From Pelargonium tetragonum (Eukaryota; Streptophyta; Magnoliopsida; Geraniales; Geraniaceae), in assembly GCA_036897445.1 (NCBI GenBank), contig JAYMTL010000078.1:28551-92550 (forward strand): a DNA stretch of 64,000 nt, in the 5' to 3' direction. A model generated the notes under the pieces. That model saw only the letters and a program-made list of their open reading frames with translations. It had not been told where the DNA came from and searched no databases. How positions within the stretch are numbered: the first letter of the stretch is position 1; each line of letters starts with the position of its first letter. Both the position numbers and the translations under genes were made by a program. Shown piece by piece: positions 25,985-36,754 of this stretch.

Positions 25985-26480
25985 GATAGCTGTACTTTAT
26001 AGTCGAGTCTTTTTTGTACTTTTTGTAGAAAGAATACCCTATTTACGTTATTGCCAACATCTGTATCTTATTTATTTTATAACTTGTTTCTTATGAGCTT
26101 TCCATATCTTAGTAGGACTTAGTAGGAGAAGTCTTATGAGCTCTACTTGGACTTGGTTCTCTATCTTATTCTGTAAACGCTTCTTTCTTAATATCATAGC
26201 TAAAACCCGCAGACCTTTCTTAATATCTATACCGGTCTTTGCAGCCTAACTCCCCCTAGGGGCCTGCCCTACTTGTTGCTTACTTAGAAATACCTATCCT
26301 ATTCTGCCTTTACTACTCCGTATCTTGTTAGCTGCTATCTTAACTGTCCTATAAGCCACCTTTATGCCCCTCTGAACTATTCTCTCAATACCTATAAGTA
26401 AGACTTTTCAGAAATAGACCCATCTTCTAGACTGTGGCTAGTGTACTTACTTTATTACCTGACTTATTGTTCCCTGTACC
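25985..26480 (-). repeat. Purine-skewed segment S4, the longest (minus strand)
   Basis: In line 26281-26340 the plus strand has 25 T, 16 C, 13 A and 6 G. Two minus-strand frames are interrupted only by TAA/TAG from about 26385 to 25981. One reads Ser/Pro/Lys/Thr-rich (PSPSRAHKTSPTKS) and the other Lys/Arg/Ile/Leu-rich. If TAA/TAG are mutated CAA/CAG, as RIP would produce, either frame could be an ancient coding region. It shares CTAACAAGATACGGA with 16.34 kb and aligns loosely with 57.9 kb. Contains a perfect tandem pair of CTTAGTAGGA at 26108-26127 and CCCCCTAGGGGC at 26252-26263. Confidence 0.45.
26252..26263. repeat. CCCCCTAGGGGC, first of two copies
   Basis: This 12-mer, with palindromic core CCCCTAGGGG, recurs exactly at 59072-59083. 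Composition gives far less than one expected copy of this word. The two sites share no longer flank that I can see. Confidence 0.35.
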
Positions 26481-27414
26481 TATTGTATTTTAGTTCTTCT
26501 GAAAAAAGGCTCCACCTTATATCAAGTAACAGGATGAATGCTGCACAACTTATTATAAGTAGTAGGAAAGTTTGGAGTAGTTTCTCTGTATGAATCCCTA
26601 TAAGAAAGGATCCTGGGTAGAAATGTTTTTCTGCACTAAAAGCGAATTTATAAGGATACGCTGTCTATATTAAATCAGCATTTCCTGGATTTTTTGTATG
26701 AAGCTTACTAGAGTTCTACAGCTCCTGTACAAAGGATCTACAATAGCCGCATGCTTTTTTTCTTTTTTAACTTAACACCATCCAAGGATAAGGAAGTTCT
26801 GAAAAAGCAAAATCACTTAGATAGAAAAAAAGAAGATTTAGCTACGTCAGTTAGTTTTTAGTTTATTATGGGTTGTTGAAGTGCTTTAAAAAGTCTCTTA
26901 ACTGAACGAGGTAAGCGCTTCTGGGGTTACCGGGTATACCGAAGGTTCAATGGGGATCTTTGATGCGTAGCAGTACTTTAATACTCCTTTTCTTATAAGA
27001 CGAATTGATGCCTATTGTAGTGTAGGTCTTTTGGAGTGATACTTATCTACCTTTTCCGAGCAGGTTCAGTAAACATAGACTGATGGAAACTCTTGTGTTT
27101 AATACCCTCTTATCTTTTAAGGGATGCAAGGATAAAGAAAAGCAAGAAACTTTTTTGTAATCAAGTTTCTCTTTGCAGAAACCTACCTTACTATTTACCT
27201 AAATTGATAGAGTATAGGGTCTCTTCCAAATAAGATAATTTAGTTGAACTCAGTAAGTATTTTAAATAAGGTGCTAAGATACTGGACCCCTTTCTCGAGA
27301 AGACTTAGTTTTTTGAACTGCTCGGTTATGTCACCAATATACTTATCTGGGTCTTTTATATTTATATAGGGATCAGAATCGCTTAAAGAAATTGTGAATC
27401 AAACAGAACTTTAT
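26481..27414. other. Background without genes, 26.5-27.4 kb
   Basis: No open frame of note and no repeat beyond scattered mini-palindromes, including a GGATCC at 26608. Confidence 0.6.
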
Positions 27415-27415
27415 T

Positions 27416-27453
27416 TCGGCTTATGACCGCAGGTTCAAGTCCTGCCTCCGCTA
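27416..27453 (+). pseudogene. tRNA-like 3' fragment
   Basis: A perfect T-arm is present: stem GCAGG (27429-27433), loop TTCAAGT, stem CCTGC (27441-27445). It is followed by seven bases CTCCGCT and a discriminator A, the standard end of a tRNA gene. Upstream, CGG-CTTATGA-CCG looks like a shortened anticodon arm that runs directly into the T-arm with no variable loop. No D-arm or matching 5' acceptor strand (AGCGGAG) lies at the right distance. Read as a truncated tRNA or tRNA-derived repeat. Confidence 0.4.
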
Positions 27454-29828
27454 AAAAATATGATTGTCCTTTAGAGTAAATAGAAAAGGGGCGCCTCCCC
27501 TGGAAGTAGCAGTCAGAAAATTATATATTTGGTAATGCACAAGGTTTCTAAACTTGCTGAATAGCATCCCATATAAAACTCGATTTAGTTAGAGTATAAG
27601 CTTTTATATGAGGAGTGATGCAAAGAAATCTTTCTTTTCCAATTAGGAGCACCTTACTTTAGACTTTATAAATTCCTACACACTTTGAGTTAAAACTGAA
27701 TGCTTATTCTTAGTAAAGAATAGACCCCTTCTTATACTAAATTCGCTAGGGCATTACTTGGGAACCCTTATATTTAATTTGTGTATTGATATAGTTGGCT
27801 AAATTCTAAGAAAGGATTCCTGGTTATCGGAAAGATCTCAAAAGCCAGCGTGTCATGTCTGTATTACAGTACAGGTTTCAACTCTTTCTAAAATCTTTAT
27901 CTCTTATTCCAGTATTGGTTATGTACAAAGCAGTGGGTCAATTCAGTAATTACTATATAGGACAATCAGAGTTCCCGTGAAGCTGACTCATTTCTGTCAC
28001 AACAATAATCTCTTTTCCAACAGGCTAAAGGAAGATGCACTTTGTAAAACTTTTTTGAATTCTGAGCTAATGAACAAAGATAGGATATCCTAATATTCAC
28101 TTAGTGGAGAAATCCCTATTTTTGAAGCTATTGCCTAATTAGGGGAAACCCGGAACCCTCTAGTTTACAACTCTTCATGAATCTAAACAGAACCGTTTAT
28201 AAAATGATACAGCTTGAAAGAAACAAATTAAAATCAGTAACGGGAATAGCGAATTTCTATAGCTAAAGGACGCATACAGACCCGCACCAGGCATTTTAGG
28301 ACTCTTTTCTATATAGGATAAAAGGTCAACAGTCTCTTTCATTGAATTGAGGTTAACTTCTCCTACTAAGTAAAAGATATAAGTAAGAAAACTGATAAAA
28401 GGAATGTTTTCCGACTTGTCTTATGCCCTGTAGTATTAAATTCTTCTCTAAGAAAGAATCAAGTATTATCCCCGTAAAAGTACTCTATACGACCATGCTT
28501 TTCTTTACTATTAAGAAAAACCAGCGAATCCTCCTAGTTTGTAAAGCTGCTTCAGAATTAAGGGAAGTGTCCTTTTTGTTTAGTTTCCAGCGATAAGGTA
28601 CTTTTTTTCGAAAGTATTTGCTTAAACTATCTTTTTATTCCTGAGTTTTAAGTTTAAGCAGCTATCAAGGTAGGGGTTGCTTAACTAAAAGTACGGAGGG
28701 TAGGCATCTACACCTAAAGCGGTTCCGGAAAAACTTAGGTCTAAAAAAATTAGGAGTGCTCGAAATAGAAACGTTGAGGATTTTCTCTAACTCAAGTTTT
28801 TTGGAAGTTAACAAAGAAAAGGACGGGGCTATATATCTAAGGTATAGTTGCGGCTTAGGGATCAAGAAGACAAAGGATGTCTATAAAACTATATATAATA
28901 AGGAACTCCTAGTCTAATTTTCTTAATAGGGCGGCTTCCGGACTACGTGGAAGGTTTGTAGTTTTTATAACTGGAGTTGACTTTAGATTGAAACAGAGGG
29001 ACTTAGAAAACTAAGAATTTCGGGGGGCGGGTTAAAGTAAGGAAGCCCTATTTTCTATTTATAATATGTAGTTCTGAAAAGGAATTCACATAGACATAGA
29101 AGGTGAGAAGAGTGTTTGTTTCATTTTAGTGTATCGGCAATTGCTTGGGCAGGCGCCTAACTTAGTTAGCAAGTAGTAACATCCACCCACTATAAGAATA
29201 AGAGAAATTTTCCCGGGTTTTGATCTACAAAAATTTAATAAAAAGGAACTTAATATCTTTAAAGAGTGACTTGTGGCCAACTCAACACAAAAACAAGCTT
29301 CTTTTTGGAATTTTTCGGGGGTATGTAATTATAGGGTCTCTAAATCTAAAGGGGATGGATAGCTATAAGTTCTGTATTTATGTTATATTTTATTAGAAAA
29401 GAAAATTCTCAGGGGTCTATAGAGTTAACAAGTGGATATAATCTACAATACAATAAGGGGGATCCGATGAGTATGCCTTTGTTTCAGGGATTCCTTGTCG
29501 AAGGAGGTATCTGAGATTTGACTTTTGAGGAGACTTTGGAGTAATAAGAGGACTTTATATATTTCGTAAAATTCCTAATGCTTTTCTTATAGACCTTTTT
29601 GAGCCTATCAGGCTAAGGTTTTCTTATTCTGTTCATTAGACTCACTCGGGAAAATCGAAGAGAGGAAATATTTATTTACGTATAACCCCAGCGAGGTTTC
29701 GTTATAACTTAGTCCTGAAATTGTAAGTATTACGAACCAGGTTTCGACCTTAGACTAAGTAAATCTCGCGTTTACTTAATTTCAATGTAGAGTTCTACTG
29801 CATAAGCTTGCAGTCTGACACAGTTTTT
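27454..29828. other. Background without genes, 27.5-29.8 kb
   Basis: No gene is supported. Minus-strand frames at 28665-28865 and 29086-29280 are 64-66 codons with no family signature. Hairpin-like AGGGG/CCCCT arms occur at 27487-27501, and there is a mini-palindrome at 27813-27821. Confidence 0.6.
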
Positions 29829-29847
29829 AGCGGAGTAGCTCTGAAGG
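29829..29847 (+). pseudogene. tRNA-like 5' fragment
   Basis: AGCGGAG (29829-29835) is followed by TA and GCTC, the exact order of a tRNA acceptor strand, positions 8-9 and D-stem. The seven acceptor bases are fully complementary to the CTCCGCT of the fragment ending at 27453, which lies upstream on the same strand. No GAGC follows to close the D-arm. It could be chance. Confidence 0.25.
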
Positions 29848-31140
29848 GTATACCTATTAATTGCTTTTAATAACTCGTTACCAATATTTAAGGGTTATTT
29901 ATATAGAGTATCCAGAGGGCCTGACTTACTCTAGTTAAGTGATTAAAGAGTAATGGTATAGAATAGGACCTAAAATGGAAGAGAATTTAAGGATTAGCAT
30001 GCCGAGCGTGAAAGTCTAAATAAACCAAAATTGGGTAAGGTTTCTGTGGGGAACGTAGCTGTATTAAACTTTGTTTTATTCTGACTACTCAACAAAAAGA
30101 GATACTACAAATCAAGTGCTCAATAATTATATGTACTCCTCTGAAAAAGGGATAATACCCGTATTAAACCTTCAAAAATAGGGTAGAAGATGGGATTGTA
30201 CTAATATAGAGTTTAATATTCAAAGGTCGTTTAAACTAAACCTTTCTTTTATTCTTCCTTTTTATAGGAAAGATTTTCCGCTTTGTACTATATATTAATA
30301 CTAGCAAATAAATGAAAATTTACGCGAGAAATTTTAGAGTTCATAAGTTCGTTTTTTAGTTTACAACCCCATATTTTGAGTCTTTCTTATTCTAAATCGG
30401 AGGATATATACAGGTCTGGACCAAACAATTCTATTTACACGGATTCCTCTTTAGACCTTATGCCTATCAAATAGCAAAATAGGATACTCTTTTAAATGCG
30501 GGGTCATTCTTTTTTCGGAAGGCGCTTAAAGAAGGGGGACTCTTTTGTATGATATATTGTTTTCATTCAGAAAGCGTTAACTAAATTAGTATATACCTAT
30601 AAGTATAAGAAAGGGCTTTCAAGGCTGGATTCTGTAACCTATTTATTCCAAATAAGGAAGGGTCTATAGGTAGCTTGCTTAACGTAAAAGCAGGGATCCT
30701 AAATTGAAGCTTTTTTTCTTAATTAAAGAGAATCCTCTTTTTTAGACCCCATATCTCTTTATGAGGGTAAAACTCCTGTTTTTATTTGAAAAAAGTATGA
30801 TAAAGGGACCCCGAGAAAAGTTATAGGCTCTAAACTTGATAATAAGAAACCCTTTTAATACGATAACTTCAGTCCTATCCTATAGAGAGATTGCCGTGTA
30901 AATTACTTCCCTTCTTTCTAAAGATTGGTTCAAAAGTTGATATTAGCCTCGCCCCTGTTTGACTCAAGGAATTTTGGGGCCTAAGGAGCCCTTGTATACA
31001 GCATTTCTACCCGCGCTGTAGTATTTAGCGTTATATCTCTTTTTAATGGACAAGGCCTCCCTTTTCAAGGACCTACCTAGTCTAAGAGTCTACCGTTCTC
31101 CGTGATAGCAGATATCATCATTCTTTTAGTATCCTATTTC
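29848..31140. other. Background without genes, 29.85-31.1 kb
   Basis: Nothing supportable beyond mini-palindromes and an AGCTTGCTTA word at 30672-30681 that also occurs in the ends of the MITE-like unit at 36.4 kb. Confidence 0.6.
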
Positions 31141-31219
31141 GAGGAAGTTTACATCTGGTAGAGCGCTCATCAATTGGATCATATGGCGTTGGTTCAAATC
31201 CTATTTACAATTCATCCTC
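31141..31219 (+). pseudogene. Decayed tRNA-like sequence
   Basis: The outer arms GAGGAAG (31141-31147) and CATCCTC (31213-31219) pair at six of seven positions. TTACATCTGG-GTAGAGC (31149-31164) resembles a D-arm or pol III A-box. GGTTCAAATCC (31191-31201) is a good B-box/T-loop, about 42 bases after the A-box as in a real tRNA. The anticodon arm does not fold, the T-stem has a mismatch, and about eight extra bases separate the T-arm from the 3' acceptor strand. A non-functional tRNA or tRNA-derived element is likely. Confidence 0.35.
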
Positions 31220-34200
31220 TAACTTTTGCCCACTTTGTTTACCCGATCTTGGATAATCCTTAGTGGTATAAGATGCAGAGAGTTGAGGATGTCCTTCCTT
31301 AGCTTTTATATGAAAACTTGTTTGCCTTATTTCGAAAATCAAAAACCTTTACGAAGACTCGTAGCAAGGGTAATCCGTTATATGGATTCTTAAAGACAGC
31401 TTTTAAAGTGGAGTACTGGGAATACTTAGAATAGAACATAATACAAGAAAACTTTGGATTTACTTATACAGTAAACCTAGTAAAGAAATAGAACTCTTAA
31501 TAAATCAGGGGAACTTCCTGGTTGAACGGGACTACTCGCTTTATATTACTCAGACGCCGCCAATAAGGAACTTTTTAAATAAGAATTGACTTTTCTCGAT
31601 ACAATAAATTTTCGCGGGTTTTTTATAACCTACAAAAATTTAGAATTTGTGCGTTCTTTTTTTATCTAAAAGCAAGGAGTTCCCTTAAAAATTTATAGGC
31701 ACTTTGTAAGTATATTATATCAAAAGGGGAATCTATAGTAAGAAGCTCTTTCACAAGGCAAGAAAAGCGCCCCTCGGGAGTTCCTGGATTTTGACAAATA
31801 AAATCTAGTTTTTTAGCCACTAGAATAAAGTTCTCAATTGGATTAATGTTTCAAGAATTTCCTTATTTTTAACCAATTAGAGATATAGCCCTCATAAATA
31901 ATAGACAAGGCTCGACCTGGGTAACTCAAGGTAATCAGATTCTAATTGTCTAAGAAGACTTAATTAGAATTTGAAGTGGGATACTCTCTAGAATCTCTTT
32001 TCTCCTAGCAGCCCTATCCTTATCTAACTTCTTGACTAATTTCTCGTAATCCTCTATCTAGATCACAAGCTTTTTCTGGTCCGAGCGGAACCCATAGAAT
32101 AGTCCATAGGTTTACACTTATTAAAGGGATAAAGGACATATAGAGACTTGAGTCTGCCAGAGGTAGGGGGTTTTCCTTTCTTTTCTTTTGTGCTTTCTTA
32201 CTAACTAATGCTAAGTTCATGAAAATTTAAGGGCAGTAAATGGGGGCAATCACTAGCAAATCCCGGAAATAGAATTAGAAAACTAAAATTTAATGTAAAT
32301 TGCATCCCTGTACCTATCTAGAATCTTAAAAAAGGGTACTATTATATTGTAGGAGTAATGGGTTATAAAAGTACTAGAGAAGACTTTTTGTAAGGAGTCC
32401 TCTACTCTACCTGGGTTCTTTTTACTAGGCTTAGTGATTCAGGATAAGAGCTCTAGAGTAGTTAGCAGAAAAGAGTTCTCGATTTTCTGGGTTTCAGAAG
32501 CGGTATGCCTTTGAATTAAACCAAGGCAAGGGACCGTGATGATGCGGTAGGCTTATCCCTAATTTTTCTCAATTATAGTTAACAAATCTTTTGTTTATTA
32601 CAAACCAGATACTTTAATTTACTTCTTTGGAATCCTAGAGATCCAAGGTCTTTCTGTTATTACGAGGATTTTCCTTTTAGGCGTTGGCGAGAAAACTTTA
32701 ATTTGTATTTGTAGTAGAGTAGGCGTTTCTACAGTTGGGATATATAGGCTACGTTTACTCTTGTTTTTCGGTAACGATTATAAGACTCCGAGTCAAGAGG
32801 GCTCCGATTCTAATATCTTTTTATTTCAAAGTTTATATGTATATGAAGGTGAAAGTCTCAAAAGGGGCCTCTTTGCTATTAGTTTAACTTTCCTTCGAGT
32901 TTTTGCAAGGCGAAAAAGGGAGCTTAAGAATATACAGGAAGGCCCTTCTAACAAGAAGCAGGGATTTTGTTATGAATTTAACTCAAGTTTCCAGGGCGTC
33001 TTTACCCTATAGAGTAGAGATCCCGCTTATTCAAGGGCGAGTTCTTACTGAATATTATATACTTTGTTAGTTAACAAGTTTATCCTTTTTTTGTCTTTTT
33101 CCGTAGCAGGGGACTTTTATATTTAGATATTTAGGGCACATCTTAATCTCATAAAGTAATGGGATTTACGTACAAGCCTACTATCTACTATACTGTATAT
33201 TCTAGTTTTTCGTATATTCAATTTGTTGAAAAAGTATAACTCACGACTCAAAAGCTTCCCCAGGTAATATTTCTAATCCGCAAAAAGTAGATCAAAAGCG
33301 GGTCTGCTATTCGATAGGAATGTAAGAAATTCAGCCACTTTTATAAAAGGATAGAGATCCCGTAGATAAGTTACAAAGGCTGCAAAAAGCCCAATGAAAA
33401 AGGAAATGCCTTGATAGAAATACATTTTTATCCGGTCTCTCGTAGCTAAATGTATAAGTTTCACAGCTCGGGTTAGAGTATCTTCTTCTTAAGCATTCCT
33501 GGTCATAGTATAGAAATTTTTTTTAAGAAAACTACAAGGCATAACTTAATTTATTATAGGATAAACAAAAAGTAATAGCTCCCTATGAGTAGAAATTGAC
33601 TGACAATAAATGCGTTTTAGTTCCTTTTACCAACTCTTAAGAGAAATTAGAATAAAAAAAGTTCCGTTTATTTATGCGTTCCACAAGTTTACTGGTTTAA
33701 TAATCTGGAAGTAACTATTAGATCCGGACTAGTCCTATTTTAGGGAATTACTGCATTAACTTAAAAACTATAAGTATCCTTTTTCTTTGAGTATAGGTCA
33801 TAAGATATATGGGGTGCTTAATATCTTACTAATTTTGTAGTGGATAATCCTTTTGTTGCAACACTGGAGTCTTTTTTTAGCTATTTCATTAACATAGTGT
33901 AACAAAGGGGACCCTGCTCAGTTTCTTTTTTGGAGTTGGTAAAGCAAGACTCACTTTTAATAAATCATAAAAAAGCAAGGAGATCCTACTTCTATAAGAA
34001 GCCTGCGTTTCGAAAAAGTCTTAAGGTGATAGAACATTAAAATCTTTTAGAAAGGAATGCTGCCTCATGGATATTTGCATTATTACTCCTTACTGCGGAT
34101 TCCTCAATAGAAAAAAAGAATAATTACTTTTGACTAAAAAGCTATGGCTGCGCTATCTCGAAAGTTGAATTAATGTATATAAGATTGCCCCGTTATCAAG

Positions 34201-35865
34201 CCTCTGCTTAAAATCTTTATTTAAGGGGCAAAACTCTATTTCTACCTCAGTAGTTGTCATTTTTGTTATATCTAGTCAGCATACTTTTTTTTAATGTCAC
34301 AGGTTCCCTCCCATATTTGACTGGGATTTCTAGACTTATGCAGGAGATTTTGGGCAGTGGTGGGGAGTTCTTGTTGAGAAAAAACTTTTGTTGATTGTAG
34401 CTCGATAAAATAGAATTTCTAATAAGTCACATGGAATCCTCGGTTTGAAAACCATAAATAAATAAACCTCTTTTTTTAAAAACTTTTGAATAAAAAATCT
34501 GTCCTTTTCCGCGCCCTATCCTATCATAATACAGAATAAGTTCTCGTTCAATGATTTGAGACATACAGAGTACCTTCTTTATACTAAAAATCTTCTTATT
34601 TGGATTTTGAATTTGCAACACGGTGTAAATCGGTAGTAGGATTCCTAATGAAAGCAAACAGCTTCTAATGAGTAAAGAGTTTTTATACTAAATTAGAATT
34701 TCTTTTTAACCGAATTCCACACTTATAGGACCGTTAATCAAATAGGTCAGAGCATTCCATATCTATAGGAAACTCCGGTTCCAAGTAACTAGCATTCGCT
34801 TTCAGGCAATCCCACCACGTTGTGTAGATTCTTACTTCCAATCAAATTTCCTTTGTATTCTGAATATCCTAATTATGGCTTTCTTAGTAGGGCTCCCGCA
34901 TGCATGATTAATTAAATATATTATTGTAGTTTTCTCTGTTAATAAAGGCTTAACTAGAGTATTCATGGATCTTTCGGGTATCCTTCCAGGAAGTCAAACT
35001 ACCCATTATACTAGCGACCCAGTACTACCTGCTTTAGTTTAGAGATAGTCGATCCAGTATAATATTTTCATTACAAATCCAGATGGAATTACTTCTGAAA
35101 AGTCCGGAAGCCCGCGCACTTTGTATCACTGAGGATTCCTCAGCTCCTTTTTGTCGATATCTTTTTAATAAGTTGGTAAAACCAACATTCGCGAGTATAG
35201 TGGGTTAGACGCGAGTAGGATACCTTGCTTAACGCTTAACACGGATAGTATTCCTTGGGGTGCGGTTTACTTCCGGAAATTAACTAAGTAGTAAGCCTTT
35301 TTCATCTAATTAAGATTAAGAAAGAAGATTAAACAAAAACAACGAGTATTTATCCAATAGCTCGCCGGCAGGCCTACCCCTTACTTATGCCTTTTTCTTT
35401 TTTATAAGTAGTAGCAGGAGTGGAAGGTTTTTAGTCTTTAGTGGGATATTCTTTAGGTCATTTTAGGGGTTCCAGGGGGGGCCGCTATTCAAGCAAAGCA
35501 CTTTTGTTTACTTCCTAGTCAAAGTGTAACCGGATTCATATACAAGGACATACTATACCTGCGCTTTTAAAGGGCCCCGTTGCACTTGACTATACAAAGA
35601 AAAACCAATTCAAAACAGATATTTATTGTAAAAGACTTAATCTTTATATATAAAGTTTTTCCGGGAATTCAGAGAGTTTCTAGCCGCTTAATTAAATCGC
35701 TTAAAAAGAACGGAACTTCGACGAAAATGTAAGGGAAACCATTTCAACCTTGCCCGATAAGTTCTATAGGTTTTGTAAAGCTCCCCCAATACCCAACCGC
35801 AACTGAAGATAGGCAAATTTCTTATACTCGGGAATACTCCTTTATTAAAATATTAAAAAAATCCT
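31220..35865. other. Background without genes, 31.2-35.9 kb
   Basis: No gene is supported. Frames at 32020-32220, 32761-33012, 33273-33464 and 34427-34657 are 63-83 codons on mixed strands. Mini-palindromes are dense, with AGGATTCCT at 34638 and again at 35132, about 490 bases apart. Confidence 0.6.
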
Positions 35866-35869
35866 TTTA

Positions 35870-36250
35870 GCTATTAGTACTATCCAAGACAATCTTAAGC
35901 AACCTATATATATACAATCTATAACATCTCTTACTATTATCAGTTACTGTATCTATACCTAACCTAAGAAAACTACTAATACAATAATAAGACAAGCTAA
36001 CAACAAGAGTACAGTAATAAAAAGAACCTATAACACTAAGCACAGTCCTAGTATAGCTCTAGCTCCTTTTCTCCTTACCGCTTCTACTTCTAAGTAACGC
36101 AACAGGGTAAAGCTCCTGCTTCTCCTAGAGCCTCTAAAGCAAGTACTGCTAAGAAAACAAGTAAGTAACATAAATCAAAGTCAAGAACAAAGTCTAGGTC
36201 CTAGGTCAAAGAGGTAAAGCGAGTTGGGTATATAAAAAAGCATGCATGTA
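35870..36250 (+). repeat. Purine/A-skewed segment S5 (plus strand)
   Basis: Lines 36001 and 36121 each have 27 A against 12 T in 60 bases. GG-NNN-CC words are nearly absent. One plus frame over 35930-36105 has a purine at almost every first codon position, a coding-like pattern, interrupted only by TAA. From 36109 another frame reads Lys/Ser/Ala-rich (KAPASPRASKAS, then KSKSRTKSRS after a TAA). A similar APKT/KTKKSK reading occurs at 50.5 kb. A frame change of one base would join the two parts. Likely a decayed coding region of a dispersed element; family not recognised. Confidence 0.45.
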
Positions 36251-36337
36251 CAATTTAACAACTACATATACAGTTAATTACATTACCTCGCTAATGTTAC
36301 TGTCGGTAAGAATGATTTACTCCGAATACAATACATA

Positions 36338-36349
36338 TAAGCAAGCTTA
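36338..36349. repeat. TAAGCAAGCTTA, extra inverted copy next to MITE
   Basis: This 12-mer is inverted relative to TAAGCTTGCTTA at 36379-36390, 29 bases away. With one more base on each side the two form a 13-bp stem. It may be the end of a second, adjacent element. Confidence 0.4.
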
Positions 36350-36375
36350 TGTTAATGATAAAAGCATCTAATAAG

Positions 36376-36754
36376 AGGTAAGCTTGCTTATACTCATACA
36401 ATTGAACTCAGACTCTTCTCCTATTTCTATACAAGAAGATTCTATCTCCTATGGAATATAAAAGGCAATGAATATGGGGAATCTAGAGGCAAGAAGCCCA
36501 TAACATCATTAAGAAGGCTACACAAAGGGGCTCCTAAGAAGAAGGGTAAGATAGCGATACAAAGTCTAGCAATCAAGATAGTAGAGGGTTCAGGTCTAGC
36601 TGTTAAGACAGTTTTGTATAAGGGGGAGAGGTTATAAGAAGTTGGTGGGCCTATAGAAGTATATATATGTTCTATCAAAAACTCTAAAAAAACTCCCTTA
36701 CTTCGTGCCAGTCGGTAAAAAGACATTATCAAGTATCTCTAAGCAAGCTTACCT
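36376..36754. mobile_element. MITE-like unit with perfect 15-bp inverted ends
   Basis: The left end AGGTAAGCTTGCTTA (36376-36390) and right end TAAGCAAGCTTACCT (36740-36754) are exact reverse complements, giving a 379-bp unit. With one gap, similarity extends outward (AATAAG against CTAAGG) and a little inward. I see no clear target-site duplication. Inside is a minus-strand frame of 96 codons (36442-36732) with no family signature, probably chance. Size, perfect ends and lack of transposase suggest a non-autonomous DNA transposon. The chance of such a pair within 400 bp is roughly a few percent, but two further copies of the end support it. Confidence 0.5.

Noticed and set aside
27416-29847. 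Functional permuted tRNA gene
   Set aside because: The spacer of 2.4 kb is far too long, the 5' piece has no closing D-stem, and the anticodon arm is not intact.
17880-36288. Identical 15-mer TTAATTACATTACCT at 17880-17894 and 36274-36288 as transposon ends
   Set aside because: About a dozen 15-bp matches are expected by chance in 64 kb of this composition, and no inverted partner was found for either.
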